A DNA stretch of 64,000 bases from an uncultured Planctomycetia bacterium (GTDB lineage: Bacteria > Planctomycetota > Phycisphaerae > Phycisphaerales > SM1A02): positions 49,179-113,178 of the forward strand of contig CALMPF010000033.1 of the NCBI GenBank assembly GCA_937871505.1, read 5' to 3'. A model generated the notes under the pieces. That model did no database searches. It was not told the origin of the DNA and saw nothing but the letters and a program-made list of their open reading frames with translations. The stretch's first letter is position 1, and each line of letters opens with the position of its first letter. Position numbers and translations under genes: made by a program. Positions 38,898-47,984 of this stretch are shown piece after piece.

Positions 38898-41800
38898 ATG
38901 GCTTCCTCCACCTCGGGCTCCCCGGTCTCCGTCCCGCGTCGCTCCCGATCCTGCCTCGGAAGAGCCGTCGCGGCGATCGCGATTCTCGTCATCCTCGTGC
39001 TGGTCGTCGTCGGACTTCTTCCGACGCTGCTCGGGACCAGCGCTGGACGGCGCTTCGTCGAGCGGATGGCGGCACCCGCGATCGACGGCACGCTCACGAT
39101 CGACCGGCTCGCGCTCTCGTGGACCGGCGCTCAGCAGGTCGAAGGGCTCACCATCGTCGACCGCAGCGGCCGGAAGGCCGTCGACCTCGACATCGGCGTC
39201 CAGAACGGGCTGCTGAACCTCGCCCTCGGCGGCTGGAAGCGGATCAGCGTGACCCTCGGCGGCGCGATCGACGTCGAGCTCCGCCCCGACGGAACCAACT
39301 CGCTCGCCGACCTGGCGCCCAAGGCGCCGCCGAGTCGATCGTCGACCAAGCCCGCGGCTCCGCGACGCTCGAGCGGCTCCGAGCCGCTGCTCCCACCGGG
39401 GCTCGACGCGACGCTCGTGATCACGGAGCTCGACATCACGCTGACGGAGCGCTCGACGGGGCGCGTCGCGAAGCTGGAGAAGCTCGGAGGCGAGGTGATC
39501 GCGGGGACGGTGCGTCCCCTCTCGATCCGACTCGGCGGATCCAGCCTCTACGAGGGACGCTCCGGAACGCTCGCGGTAACCGCGCTCGCGACGAACCTCA
39601 TCCGTCCCGACGGCTCGCTCGGCTTCGAGGGCGCCTCCGTCGACGGGAGCGTGAAGCTCGCCGGGATCGCGCTGCCGCTGCCGGACATGCTCGTCGAGAT
39701 CCGCTCCTTCGACGCCACGATCGCCAGCGCGGCGCTCACCGAGACGATCGCTCTGGCCGCGCAGGGCGAAGCGACGCTCAACGCAAGCACGCCGAGCGCG
39801 CTCGTCGCCGACATCACGGCAAGCAGGCTGATCCGCCCCGACGGGAGCATCGCGTTCTCGACCGATGCGCTGGTCGCGGAGGTCCGGGCGTCGAACCTGC
39901 CGGTCGCGGCGATCGAGCCGCTTCTCGGCGCGCTTCCCATCGTCCCCTCGCGCGACCTCGGCCCGACGGCGAACGCCGCGATCTCCTACCCCGGCGGAGG
40001 CGGGGCGATCACCCTCAGCCTCGTGACGGAGAACGTCACGTTCGAGGGCACCGGAACCGTCGACGCGGCGACGCAGTCGATCGACATGAGCCGGCTCGCG
40101 CTCGACGCCCGAGTGCTGCCGGCGCTGCTCGAGTCCGCCGCGGCGCTCTCCGCGCCGGGCCCGATCCCCCTCCGCGCCGAGTTCACGCGCCTCGCCGTTC
40201 CGGGCGGGAGGATCGAGGATGCCTCGATCGCGGGTGCGCTGACGATCCCCGAGCGGGTCGAGATCGCGCGGCTCCTTCCCGCAACCGAGAAGGAGCCCGC
40301 GGGGCGCGAGCCGCTCGGGACGATCGAGGGGTTCCGACTCGCGCTGGACGCTCCTCGCCTGCGCGACTCCGTGCACGTCGTCGGCGGCGGCATGCTCGAG
40401 GGCGGGACGCTGGCGATCGATCAGCGGATCACCGGCCTCGCCAAGCCCGACGGATCCATCGACATCGCCGGCGCCACCATCGTCGGCACCCTTTCGCTCA
40501 CCGAGGTGCCGACGCAGCGGCTGATGGGCGTTCTTCCCCCCGAGACGGCGGCGCTGGCCCGCGAGGTCGTCGCCGCCCCGCTCTCGCTGCGGGTCTCCAA
40601 CTCCGGATCGACCGCGCGCGAGGCGACGGTGGCGGTGTCGTCGGGGGCCCTCGCCATCGACGCCTCGGGCACCCTCGCGGGCGAGACGCTCTCGATCGCG
40701 GCGCTGACGGCGCGGGTTCCGGTCACGCCCGGGCTCGTCGCGAAGCTCCAGGAGTCGAAGCCGGAGGAAGCCGGCCAGGCGGCGCGAGCTTCGTCCGCTG
40801 CCGGCTCATCGACGCAGGGTGTCCTGCTCCGGAGCCCGACGACGCTGACCGCCGCCGTGCAGCCCTTCACCATCGCTCTCGACGCGCTCGACCGCGTCAT
40901 GACCGCCGGTCCGCCGATCACCGCGCAGCTCGCGCTCGCTCCGGCGACGCTCGGGAACGTCCCCGGCATCGTCACCGACGCGACGATCCAGGACTTCAAG
41001 GGCGATCTCGCCATCACCCCCGGGCCAGCCCTCGGAGCCCGCTTCGACGGCGGCATGAAGCTGCTCGCCGCAGGAAGCGCGCTCGCGAACGTCGCCGCGC
41101 GCGTCGACGCGAAGATCCCGCAGGAGGCGGCGGAGAAGGCCGGGGGTTCGACGGACCTCGCCGCGACGATCGACGTGACCGCGCTCGACGTCGCCACCGC
41201 CGAGAAGGCCCTCGGCAACGAACCCGGCAGCCTCGTCGGACTTCTTGGCAGGACGGGGCGCGTCGAGCTCGCCGCTCGTCCCCGCGAGGGCGGCGTCAAC
41301 GAGCTGACGATTCGGCCGGCCTTCGAGAGCCTCGATGGCGTCGTCGAGATCCGCCAGAGCGAGAACCTCATCGCGGTCGAGAAGGGGACCCTTCAGGTCC
41401 GTCTCTCGCCCGATCAGGTCGACATGCTCCTCCGTCCCTCGACGCCCAGCGGAGAGAAGCCCCTGGCGACCGTCGCCGGCCCGCTTCGGCTCGACGCGAA
41501 GCTCGAAGGGCTCTCGTTCGATCCGAGGCTCCTCGGCGACGATGGCGATCCGAGCGATCCAGCCCGCACCAAGGGGCGGCTGGTCGCGACGCTCGTCGCC
41601 CCGACGATGAAGCTCGCCAGCGGGCAGTCGGTGGAGTTTCAGCCGATCGCGATGCTGGTCGAGTCGCCGCGCATCGACCAAGGCGTCACGCTCAAGATCG
41701 ACGGCACCGGCGTCGCCGACGGCCGAGCGGCGCTCATCGCCGTGCAGGGGGCGGTGCGCAACCTCGTCGACGCGCGGGCGAAGCTCGACGCCGGGCGTGC

Positions 41801-42710
41801 GGTGCTCGATCTCGACGCACGGATCACCGACATCCCGACGATCGTCATCGACCGGCTCCAGAGCCTCGATGGACTGCTGGTGACCGCGCTGGGCGAGATC
41901 CTCAGCGGGACGCTGAAGACCCAGGGACTCTCGAAGACCTCCGGAACGCTCACCGCCTCGCTCTCATCGCCGAACGGGCGCGTCGACATCCCCCAGGCGA
42001 CGCTCCGCGACGAGGCGATCGTGATCGAGCGGGCCCGTCCGATCTCCGGCGAGTTCCAGATCACCAAGGCGCTGCGCGAGCGGCTGCTCCGCCAGATCAA
42101 CCCGGTGCTCGCCGACATTCGGCAGACGCAGCAGCCGATCCGGCTTGCGATCCCCGACTTCGTCCTCCCGCTGGACGACAACCGGGCGCGGCTCGACGGC
42201 GACATCCAGCTCACCTTCGGCGAGGTCGAGTTCGATGCGGGCTCACCGATCCTCAGGTTTCTCGACATCTTCAGCAAGAGGATCGCCCCGACGATTCCGG
42301 GCGTCGTGGAGCCGCTGAACGTCGCCATCCGCAAGGGCCAGCTCACCTACCGCGACTTCGCGATCCGCGTGAATCGCGAGAGCGGCGGCTGGAAGCACTC
42401 GCTGGTCTTCTCCGGCGACGTGGATCTCGCGGCGAACCCGCCCTTCGTCCGGGCGATCAAGTCGATGTATCCGGTCGAGGGGCTCGCCCAGAGCGTCGAG
42501 GAGCTTCAGCGCATTCCCCTCGTCGGCGCCCTCTCCGTCGGCATCACCTTCTTCGGTCCGCTCTACGACGCGGCGGGCGAGCCGCGGCAGCTCGATCACC
42601 GCATCGACGTCGAGCTGCCCAAGCCAGAGGATGTCCTCAAGGACCCGAAGGTGCAGGAGAAGCTCCAGGACGCCCTCGGCGACATCTTCCGCCGCATCGA
42701 TCGCAGGTAG
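38898..42710 (+). CDS. AsmA-like membrane-anchored periplasmic protein
   Basis: 1270 residues. One N-terminal membrane helix (about 22-45, AVAAIAILVILVLVVVGLL) is followed by LPTLLGTSAGRRFVERMAAP, the pattern that opens AsmA/TamB/YhdP-family proteins. The rest is almost entirely amphipathic beta strands with repeated phrases such as LIRPDGS and PDGSIDIAGATIVGTLSLTE, which fit the long beta-groove that carries lipids across the periplasm. The C-terminal NPPFVRAIKSMYPVEGLAQS and GPLYDAAGEPRQLDHRIDVE resemble the end of DUF748/AsmA-type proteins. A lipid-transport or envelope-assembly role is inferred from the family. A hairpin follows the stop. Confidence 0.78.
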   Translation: MASSTSGSPVSVPRRSRSCLGRAVAAIAILVILVLVVVGLLPTLLGTSAGRRFVERMAAPAIDGTLTIDRLALSWTGAQQVEGLTIVDRSGRKAVDLDIGVQNGLLNLALGGWKRISVTLGGAIDVELRPDGTNSLADLAPKAPPSRSSTKPAAPRRSSGSEPLLPPGLDATLVITELDITLTERSTGRVAKLEKLGGEVIAGTVRPLSIRLGGSSLYEGRSGTLAVTALATNLIRPDGSLGFEGASVDGSVKLAGIALPLPDMLVEIRSFDATIASAALTETIALAAQGEATLNASTPSALVADITASRLIRPDGSIAFSTDALVAEVRASNLPVAAIEPLLGALPIVPSRDLGPTANAAISYPGGGGAITLSLVTENVTFEGTGTVDAATQSIDMSRLALDARVLPALLESAAALSAPGPIPLRAEFTRLAVPGGRIEDASIAGALTIPERVEIARLLPATEKEPAGREPLGTIEGFRLALDAPRLRDSVHVVGGGMLEGGTLAIDQRITGLAKPDGSIDIAGATIVGTLSLTEVPTQRLMGVLPPETAALAREVVAAPLSLRVSNSGSTAREATVAVSSGALAIDASGTLAGETLSIAALTARVPVTPGLVAKLQESKPEEAGQAARASSAAGSSTQGVLLRSPTTLTAAVQPFTIALDALDRVMTAGPPITAQLALAPATLGNVPGIVTDATIQDFKGDLAITPGPALGARFDGGMKLLAAGSALANVAARVDAKIPQEAAEKAGGSTDLAATIDVTALDVATAEKALGNEPGSLVGLLGRTGRVELAARPREGGVNELTIRPAFESLDGVVEIRQSENLIAVEKGTLQVRLSPDQVDMLLRPSTPSGEKPLATVAGPLRLDAKLEGLSFDPRLLGDDGDPSDPARTKGRLVATLVAPTMKLASGQSVEFQPIAMLVESPRIDQGVTLKIDGTGVADGRAALIAVQGAVRNLVDARAKLDAGRAVLDLDARITDIPTIVIDRLQSLDGLLVTALGEILSGTLKTQGLSKTSGTLTASLSSPNGRVDIPQATLRDEAIVIERARPISGEFQITKALRERLLRQINPVLADIRQTQQPIRLAIPDFVLPLDDNRARLDGDIQLTFGEVEFDAGSPILRFLDIFSKRIAPTIPGVVEPLNVAIRKGQLTYRDFAIRVNRESGGWKHSLVFSGDVDLAANPPFVRAIKSMYPVEGLAQSVEELQRIPLVGALSVGITFFGPLYDAAGEPRQLDHRIDVELPKPEDVLKDPKVQEKLQDALGDIFRRIDRR

Positions 42711-43072
42711 CCCGGCAGCGCCTGCGGCCGCGTCGGCCGCAGCCGAGCGGCGACGCGACCGGCGACGTCGCGCGTCGCCGTCGCGCGGAGAGCGCAGGCT
42801 GCCGGCGCCTCCGCGCGGATGACGCACGGAGCGACGCCGCTCTGGCGCTCGAAGGACAAAAGAAAGACAGGCGCCAATCGAGTCGGAGCGTCGATCGGCG
42901 CCTGCGGGCTCGGAGCGGCGAGGGGACCCGCCTGCTTCCGGCTCGATCAATGTACGCCAGGAGGGCGCTCCGAAACAAGTCTCGCCCCGGATCGATCGCG
43001 CGCAGCCGCCGGCACCGCGAGCGCCCTCCTCGATCGACGCAGGCGACGCGCGCGGCGCGGTAGCATCCGGCG
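42711..43072. other. 362-nt gap after the AsmA-like gene
   Basis: Begins with a hairpin, then GC-rich sequence with a short purine-rich run at about 42850. No gene is supported. Confidence 0.35.
42722..42742 (+). terminator. Hairpin 12 nt after the AsmA-like stop
   Basis: ctgcggcc (42722-42729) pairs perfectly with ggccgcag (42735-42742) over a 5-nt loop. No T-tract. Confidence 0.5.
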
Positions 43073-43279
43073 ATGCGGAATCCGATCAGGGTTGCGACGG
43101 CGCTCTGGGCACTCTTCGTGCTGCTCAGCAGGACGCGCTTTCGGCGCGGCGGCCGGTACTGGCGCTGGCGCGACGAGACGGCCTTCGGGCTTGATCCCAC
43201 GCGCCGCCCCTCGGCGGCCGAGCGGCGCGGTGCGATGCTCGACTACGGCGAGTGGGTCCATCGCATGAAGCGGCTCTGA
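43073..43279 (+). CDS. Small hypothetical protein upstream of ruvA
   Basis: 68 residues. An N-terminal hydrophobic stretch (VATALWALFVLLSR, about 7-20) precedes an aromatic and Arg-rich part (RGGRYWRWRDETAFG) and a C-terminal MLDYGEWVHRMKRL. The start overlaps no other gene, the composition is unlike chance frames, and the motif arrangement looks conserved-protein-like, so I think it is real. It may be a small membrane-associated protein. Function is unknown. It precedes ruvA by about 125 nt on the same strand. Confidence 0.6.
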   Translation: MRNPIRVATALWALFVLLSRTRFRRGGRYWRWRDETAFGLDPTRRPSAAERRGAMLDYGEWVHRMKRL

Positions 43280-43404
43280 GCGCCGCGCACCGCGCCTCCC
43301 AGCCCGCTCGCGATCGGATCACACCGGCTTCCGCAGCCCCTCCCCCGCCTCCTTCTCCAGCAGCCCGCCGGCGCGTTCGCCGGTCGCACCCCGCGAGGAT
43401 CGCC

Positions 43405-44049
43405 GTGATCGCCCGCCTCTCCGGAACCCTGCTCTCGCTCGAGGACGGCGTCGCCTTGGTCGCCTGCGGCGACCTCGCGTACGAGCTGCTCGTTCCCGCC
43501 TGCGACCAGATGCGGCTCGCGGGCGAGGTCGGCCAGCGCGTCGAGTTCCACACGCTGCATTACCTCGAGTCGCAGGGGCAGGGAGCGAGCTATCTGCCGC
43601 GGCTGATCGGCTTCGCGTCGGCGACGGACCGATCCTTCTTCGAGCTCTTCACGACCGTCAAGGGCATCGGGAACCGCAAGGCCCTGCGGGCGATGCAGCT
43701 CGCTCCCGCGACGATCGCAGGGGCCATCGACGCCCGCGATCTCGACCTGCTCCGGAGCCTCCCCGAGATCGGCCGCAAGACCGCGGAGACGATCGTCCTC
43801 GAACTCCGCGAGCGGGTCGGCCGGTTCGTCGGCGGCGCCGCGGATGGCCGCGGCGCGGGCGCGGAAGCTCCGCGCGGAGCGGGTGCGCGCCGACCCTCGC
43901 TGGTCGACGACGCGGTGGTCATCCTCGCCCAGCTCGGAGAGTCGAAGGCGTTCGCGCGGCAGCTCGCCGAGAGAGCGCTGGCGGCGGACCCGACCATCGC
44001 CGCCGCGGATGCGCTGGTGACGGCGGCGCTGCGGCTGAAGGATGCGTGA
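43405..44049 (+). CDS. ruvA: Holliday junction branch migration protein RuvA
   Basis: 214 residues. Binds four-way junctions as a tetramer and loads the RuvB motor. The N-terminal OB fold reads VIARLSGTLLSLEDGVALVA (1-20), the helix-hairpin-helix parts are FTTVKGIGNRKALRAM and LRSLPEIGRKTAETIVLELR, and the C-terminal domain III (DDAVVILAQLGESKAFARQL) contacts RuvB. The start is a GTG at 43405 with gcgagga seven nt upstream. No methionine start fits better. ruvB and ruvC are not adjacent. Confidence 0.93.
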   Translation: MIARLSGTLLSLEDGVALVACGDLAYELLVPACDQMRLAGEVGQRVEFHTLHYLESQGQGASYLPRLIGFASATDRSFFELFTTVKGIGNRKALRAMQLAPATIAGAIDARDLDLLRSLPEIGRKTAETIVLELRERVGRFVGGAADGRGAGAEAPRGAGARRPSLVDDAVVILAQLGESKAFARQLAERALAADPTIAAADALVTAALRLKDA

Positions 44050-44148
44050 CCGGCGGGGTCGCAGCTTCGGTGATGGGCGCTGCCGAGTCGCGCCTCCGCA
44101 GCCGCATCGACCTTCGCGCCCGACGCCCTCTGCTACCCTCGCCGGTCC

Positions 44149-45252
44149 ATGCGCTACTCGATGATCATGGCGGGCGGTTCAGGAACCAGGCTCTGGCCGA
44201 TGAGCCGCGAAGCCCGGCCGAAGCAGCTTCTTCCGTTCATCCGATCCGACGGCGACTCCTCGGGAACGGGGCGCTCGCTCATCGAGATCGCGGTCGCGCG
44301 GCTCGAGGGCATCGTGCCTGCGGAGCGTCAGTTGATCTGCGCCGGCGAGCGTCACCGCCAGGCGATTCTCGCCGCAGTCCCGGGACTCACGCCCGATCGC
44401 TGGCTCGGCGAGCCGACCGGACGCGACACCGTCAACGCGGTCGGCTTTGCGGCCGCGGTCCTCGACGCGGCCGATCCCGAGGCGGTCTTCGCCGTGCTGA
44501 CCTCGGATCACCTGATCGAGCCCGTCGCCGAGTTCGCCCGCTGCCTCGAGCTGGGCTTCCGAGCCGTCGAGGCGGACCCGTCGCGGCTGGTGACGTTCTC
44601 GATCGTGCCCACGTTTCCGGCGACGGGGTACGGCTACGTCGAGCGTGGCGATCCGGTCGCCGGCTTTCCCGGCCTCCATCGCGCCCGGCGCTTCGTCGAG
44701 AAGCCCGCCCTTCCGCAGGCGAAGGAGTACCTCGCGCACGGGGGCTTCGGCTGGAACAGCGGCATGTTCGTCTTCTCCGCCCGAACGGTGATGGAGGCGC
44801 TCGACCGCTTCCGACCGGAGAACGCGGCGGGGCTTCGGCGCATCGCCGCCGCGCGGTCGTCGCCGCGCCGGCAGGAAGTGCTTGACGAGATCTACCCCGC
44901 GCTCGAGCGGATCTCCGTCGACTACGCGCTGATGGAGCCGGCCGCGGCCGATCCGACGCTGACGGTCTGCACGATCCCGATGGACGTGCGCTGGCGGGAT
45001 GTCGGAAGCTGGCCGAGCTATGGCGAGACGCTCGTCGCCGATGCCGAGGGCAACCGCGCGAACGCCAGGACCGTGCATGTGGACAGCCGCAATGTGCTCG
45101 CCGTCAGCGACGACCCGAACCACCTGATCGCGACGATCGGGCTCGCCGACGTGATCGTCGTCCGCACCGCCGACGCGACGCTGGTCTGCGCCGCAAAGGA
45201 CGCGGAGAAGGTCAAGCAGGTGGCCGTCGCCGCCCCGCCGGAACTGCGCTGA
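44149..45252 (+). CDS. manC: Mannose-1-phosphate guanylyltransferase
   Basis: 367 residues. Makes GDP-mannose from mannose-1-phosphate and GTP for surface glycans. The nucleotidyltransferase signature is MIMAGGSGTRLWPMSREARP with PKQLL (24-28). Further motifs are LTSDHLI, TFPATGYGYVERGD, FVEKPALPQAKEYL and GWNSGMFVFSA. Only the transferase domain is present, with no C-terminal isomerase fusion. The stop overlaps the ruvX start by one base (tgatg), so the two are coupled. It could work with the UDP-xylose synthase in polysaccharide synthesis, which is a weak inference. Confidence 0.93.
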   Translation: MRYSMIMAGGSGTRLWPMSREARPKQLLPFIRSDGDSSGTGRSLIEIAVARLEGIVPAERQLICAGERHRQAILAAVPGLTPDRWLGEPTGRDTVNAVGFAAAVLDAADPEAVFAVLTSDHLIEPVAEFARCLELGFRAVEADPSRLVTFSIVPTFPATGYGYVERGDPVAGFPGLHRARRFVEKPALPQAKEYLAHGGFGWNSGMFVFSARTVMEALDRFRPENAAGLRRIAAARSSPRRQEVLDEIYPALERISVDYALMEPAAADPTLTVCTIPMDVRWRDVGSWPSYGETLVADAEGNRANARTVHVDSRNVLAVSDDPNHLIATIGLADVIVVRTADATLVCAAKDAEKVKQVAVAAPPELR

Positions 45253-45668
45253 TGCGCTATCTCGCGCTCGATCTCGGCGAACGACGCACCGGCGTCGCAG
45301 TCGGCGACGATCGGACGCGGCTGGTCTCGGCCGTGGCCGTGCTCGAGTCCCCGCGGGGCGAGGCCCTGCTCGCCGCGCTGCGCCGGACGATCGAGGAGTA
45401 CGGTCCCGATGCGATCGTCCTCGGCCTGCCGATCAACATGGACGAGCGCGAGGGAGGCGCAGCGGCTTCGGTCCGCGCCTTCGGGGAGACGCTTCGCACC
45501 AGGTTCGGGCTCGATGTCCTCTACCAGGATGAGCGTCTCACCAGCTTCGCCGCCGACCAGGCGATGGCGCGGAGCGGCCGGACGCATGGTCAGAAGCGGT
45601 CGATCCGCGATGCGCTGGCGGCCAAGGAGATCCTCGAAGACTACCTTCGCGGCAGCGCCGATCGCTGA
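45252..45668 (+). CDS. ruvX: Putative Holliday junction resolvase / rRNA-processing nuclease RuvX (YqgF)
   Basis: 138 residues of the RNase H-like YqgF family, involved in pre-16S rRNA 5' processing and possibly recombination. Signature parts are LALDLGERRTGVAVGD with Asp7, IVLGLPINMDEREGGAA with the conserved acidic site, VLYQDERLTS, and a C-terminal RSIRDALAAKEILEDYL that carries the last acidic residue. It starts inside the manC stop codon. Confidence 0.93.
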   Translation: MRYLALDLGERRTGVAVGDDRTRLVSAVAVLESPRGEALLAALRRTIEEYGPDAIVLGLPINMDEREGGAAASVRAFGETLRTRFGLDVLYQDERLTSFAADQAMARSGRTHGQKRSIRDALAAKEILEDYLRGSADR

Positions 45669-45704
45669 GCGCGGGGCGATCGTCACCGGCGGCGCCGGCG
45701 CGCC

Positions 45705-45730
45705 CGGCAGCGAGCGCCCTGAGGCTGCCG
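45705..45730. terminator. Hairpin between convergent ruvX and 6PGL-like genes
   Basis: cggcagc (45705-45711) pairs with gctgccg (45724-45730), 7 bp with a 12-nt loop. Weak but well placed in the 91-nt convergent gap. Confidence 0.4.
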
Positions 45731-45759
45731 ACGAGCTCGACCGCCGGAGACCGGAGCGC

Positions 45760-46623
45760 TCAGCCCGGCTCGTTCCACGCGCCGACGTACCACTTCAGGA
45801 CGCCCCCGGCCGGGTGCAGCGCCTTGGCGGGGAGGGCCTCGGCGGGATCGTGCCCGTCCATCAGTCGCCGCAGGGCGGCCCCGCAGGCGATCGCATCGAC
45901 ATGCACCGCGACGAACCGCGCAGCGTTCAGGATCGTCGGGGTCATCGTCACCACGGGGCCGTCGCCCTCCGCTCCGCGCGCCTCGCGCGCCACCAGCGCC
46001 GGGTCATGCAGCAGCCGGGATCCCGGCGCCCACTCCGCCACCGCCGCATCCGGGCGGAGCGCCAGCAGGGCGAAGTCGAGACGGTCCTGCCCCTTCTCGC
46101 GCCACGCAAGCACTTCGCGCAGATGGGCCTCGTACGACGCGGCGGGCGTCTCCCCGAGCGGGAAGATCGGATGGACCTGCTCCGGCGGGATGTCGGAGTG
46201 ATCGACGATCGTCTCGCGGACCATCCTGAACCGGCTCCTCACGTCGTCGAACGCGACGCATCGCTCGGCCACCATCCAGAGGTGCGTGCGCTGCCACGGG
46301 AGGCTGCGGACGTTCGGGTCGTACATCAGGCGCTCGTAGACCGGCTCAAGCACCGCGTCGCCGGAGAGGGCCAGATGGAAGTCGCCGAAGGTCCGGACGC
46401 AGTTGGTCGCCTGCACGAGCAGGTCGGCGGCGAGGGCGTCGATGATCGCATCGAGATCGCGCGCCGCGGCGACCTCGCCGGGAAGGGCCGGCGGCTCGAA
46501 CGCATCGCTCTCGACGACGTACGCCTCGGGCGAGCCGTTGCGCTCGACCCGATGGAGCTTGTTGCGCTCGTAGAGGTCGGCGAAGTCGTCGCCGCCATCA
46601 ATGTCCCGCGCGGGCTTGGGCAT
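45760..46623 (-). CDS. 6-phosphogluconolactonase-like protein with degenerate active site
   Basis: 287 residues of the Pgl/SOL/DevB sugar-phosphate hydrolase fold. THLWMVAERCVAFDDVRSRF (113-132), IVDHSDIPPEQVHPI and VVTMTPTILNAARFV align well with Pgl. Two key motifs do not. The usual LSGGSTP reads LSGDAVL (86-92), and the usual LGMGPDGHTAS with the catalytic His reads LALRPDAAVAE (188-198). So it is probably not an active 6-phosphogluconolactonase; it may bind a sugar phosphate or have a different activity. ATG 46623 gives a start of MPKPARDIDGGDDFADLYER. No zwf or gnd is nearby. Confidence 0.75.
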   Translation of the reverse strand: MPKPARDIDGGDDFADLYERNKLHRVERNGSPEAYVVESDAFEPPALPGEVAAARDLDAIIDALAADLLVQATNCVRTFGDFHLALSGDAVLEPVYERLMYDPNVRSLPWQRTHLWMVAERCVAFDDVRSRFRMVRETIVDHSDIPPEQVHPIFPLGETPAASYEAHLREVLAWREKGQDRLDFALLALRPDAAVAEWAPGSRLLHDPALVAREARGAEGDGPVVTMTPTILNAARFVAVHVDAIACGAALRRLMDGHDPAEALPAKALHPAGGVLKWYVGAWNEPG

Positions 46624-46703
46624 CGCAGATCGAAGGCATCTTTGGCGCGCCGCCCCGCTCCGGCGAGAGGCCTCGGAAGCGGGAGGCGAAGCGAGCGATC
46701 CGG

Positions 46704-47345
46704 TCACTCGACCTCGAAGCCAGCGCGGCGCAGCGCCGACGTGGCGCGGGCGACCGCGTCGATCCGGACGAGCAGATGGTCGGTGTCGAAGCTGCCGACG
46801 GCGACGACCGGCACCCGCGCTTCCGCCAGCGCCGCCGCGATCCGCGCGAGCAGGCCGACGATGGCGAAGTCCAGCGGCCCGGCGACGCTCGCGACCGCGA
46901 ATCCCCGCTCGACGCGGAGGGCCGACAGCGCCTCAGGCGCGCTCGGGAGGCGCTGCTCGGACAGGATGATCGACAGCTCATCCGGCGTGCGCACGATGGC
47001 GAGAAACTCCTCGTCCGCGTCGCTTCCCGAATCGGGGCCGCCCTCGGATCGCGCCCCCGCGTCGGCGGCCTGCGGCGGCTGCTCGGCGTGACGCTCCTCA
47101 GGCCTGAGTGGCCCATCTGGAGATCGCCTGTCTGGCGTTCCCCCGGCTGGCGTTCCCCCGGCTGGCGACTCCCCGTGCGGGGCTCCCGAGTCTGGAGAGG
47201 TCCCCTCTGGGAAAGCCCACGAGGGGAGCGCCGCGCCGGGCCCGAGCCGGCAGATTGCGTAGCGACCCGCGCGCCAGCGCAGTCGGAGCGGGGCAGCGCT
47301 CGCGGCGCCGGGACTCGACAGTGACGGAGAACTCGACATCGTCAT
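46704..47345 (-). CDS. ACT domain protein with internal low-complexity insert
   Basis: 213 residues. The N-terminal LRLRWRAGRYAICRLGPGAA and the C-terminal half ([60 protein letters not shown]) match the short two-ACT-domain proteins that sense amino acids. Between them about 70 residues rich in Pro, Gly, Ser and Asp are inserted, coded in part by a 15-bp repeat. Normal family members have no such insert. ATG 47345 is chosen; a second in-frame ATG lies two codons on. It is 80 nt upstream of the 6PGL-like gene on the same strand and may be co-transcribed. Confidence 0.78.
   Translation of the reverse strand: MTMSSSPSLSSPGAASAAPLRLRWRAGRYAICRLGPGAALPSWAFPEGTSPDSGAPHGESPAGGTPAGGTPDRRSPDGPLRPEERHAEQPPQAADAGARSEGGPDSGSDADEEFLAIVRTPDELSIILSEQRLPSAPEALSALRVERGFAVASVAGPLDFAIVGLLARIAAALAEARVPVVAVGSFDTDHLLVRIDAVARATSALRRAGFEVE
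47131..47174. repeat. 15-bp tandem repeat inside the ACT gene
   Basis: ggctggcgttccccc and close variants occur about three times in tandem. The repeat length is a multiple of three, so the reading frame is kept. Confidence 0.65.
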
Positions 47346-47668
47346 CGACCCCTGCCGCTGCGGCGTTCGGCGCGGCCCGCCCCCGAAGGAGAAGCCCACA
47401 TCGGAGCAGCCCCGCGCAGACTGGCGTTCCTCGGACACGCGCCGTTCGGGCAGACTCGGCACGGTGCGGCTTCGTCTGATGGATCGGAGGCACCCCCGCG
47501 CCGGGGGGCTGGATCGGCAGCGCCGCTCACCGCAGCCGAGCAGGGTCCCAACAGCGCGAGGGCAGCGAAGCGAGACGGGAGGCACCTTGTCCATCGAGAT
47601 CGCACCGCTACAATCGCGGATTCCGCGGAGGCGTGAGCCTCCACGGAGCTGCGCGAATCGGCGCTCGA

Positions 47669-47739
47669 TGGGGAATGGTGTAACGGTAGCACAACTGACT
47701 CTGGATCAGTTTGTCTAGGTTCGAATCCTAGTTCCCCAG
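47669..47739 (+). tRNA. tRNA-Gln (anticodon CUG)
   Basis: The acceptor stem tggggaa (47669-47675) pairs with ttcccca (47732-47738). The anticodon arm is actga-ctctgga-tcagt with anticodon ctg. The T arm ctagg-ttcgaat-cctag is perfect, and the D loop contains aacggta. The discriminator is G47739. The 3' CCA is not encoded. Immediately downstream a 14-bp tandem array starts. Confidence 0.95.
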
Positions 47740-47830
47740 TTCCAGTCCTCCAGTGCTGGTCCCCCAGTTCTGGCCAACCAGTTCTGGCCAACCAGTTCTG
47801 GCCAACCAGTTCTGGCCAACCAGTTCTGGC
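47737..47830. repeat. 14-bp tandem array starting at the tRNA-Gln 3' end
   Basis: Units of cagttctggccaac begin at 47765, 47779, 47793 and 47807, with a partial one at 47821. Two degenerate units in register, at 47737 and 47751, carry the array back into the last bases of the tRNA acceptor stem. Each unit contains ccag-tt-ctgg and ctgg-ccaa-ccag, so neighbours can form short alternating hairpins. It might act as the tRNA transcription terminator. Confidence 0.85.
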
Positions 47831-47984
47831 CCCCGGGGGGGAGGGGGGAGGGAGGGCGCTTCTGCGGGGGGCTTCTGCGGCACCTTCCCGCCTCCCGTGT
47901 GGACGCCAGTCGGGGTCGCAGCGTTCCGGCACGGGACCGCATCGCAGCACGACGCGATCGAGCGCCGCGGGCGGCTCGTCACAC

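Noticed and set aside
39119..43063. A 1314-codon plus-strand frame over the AsmA-like gene
   Set aside because: Arg-rich out-of-frame translation of the real gene, with no membrane helix or domain.
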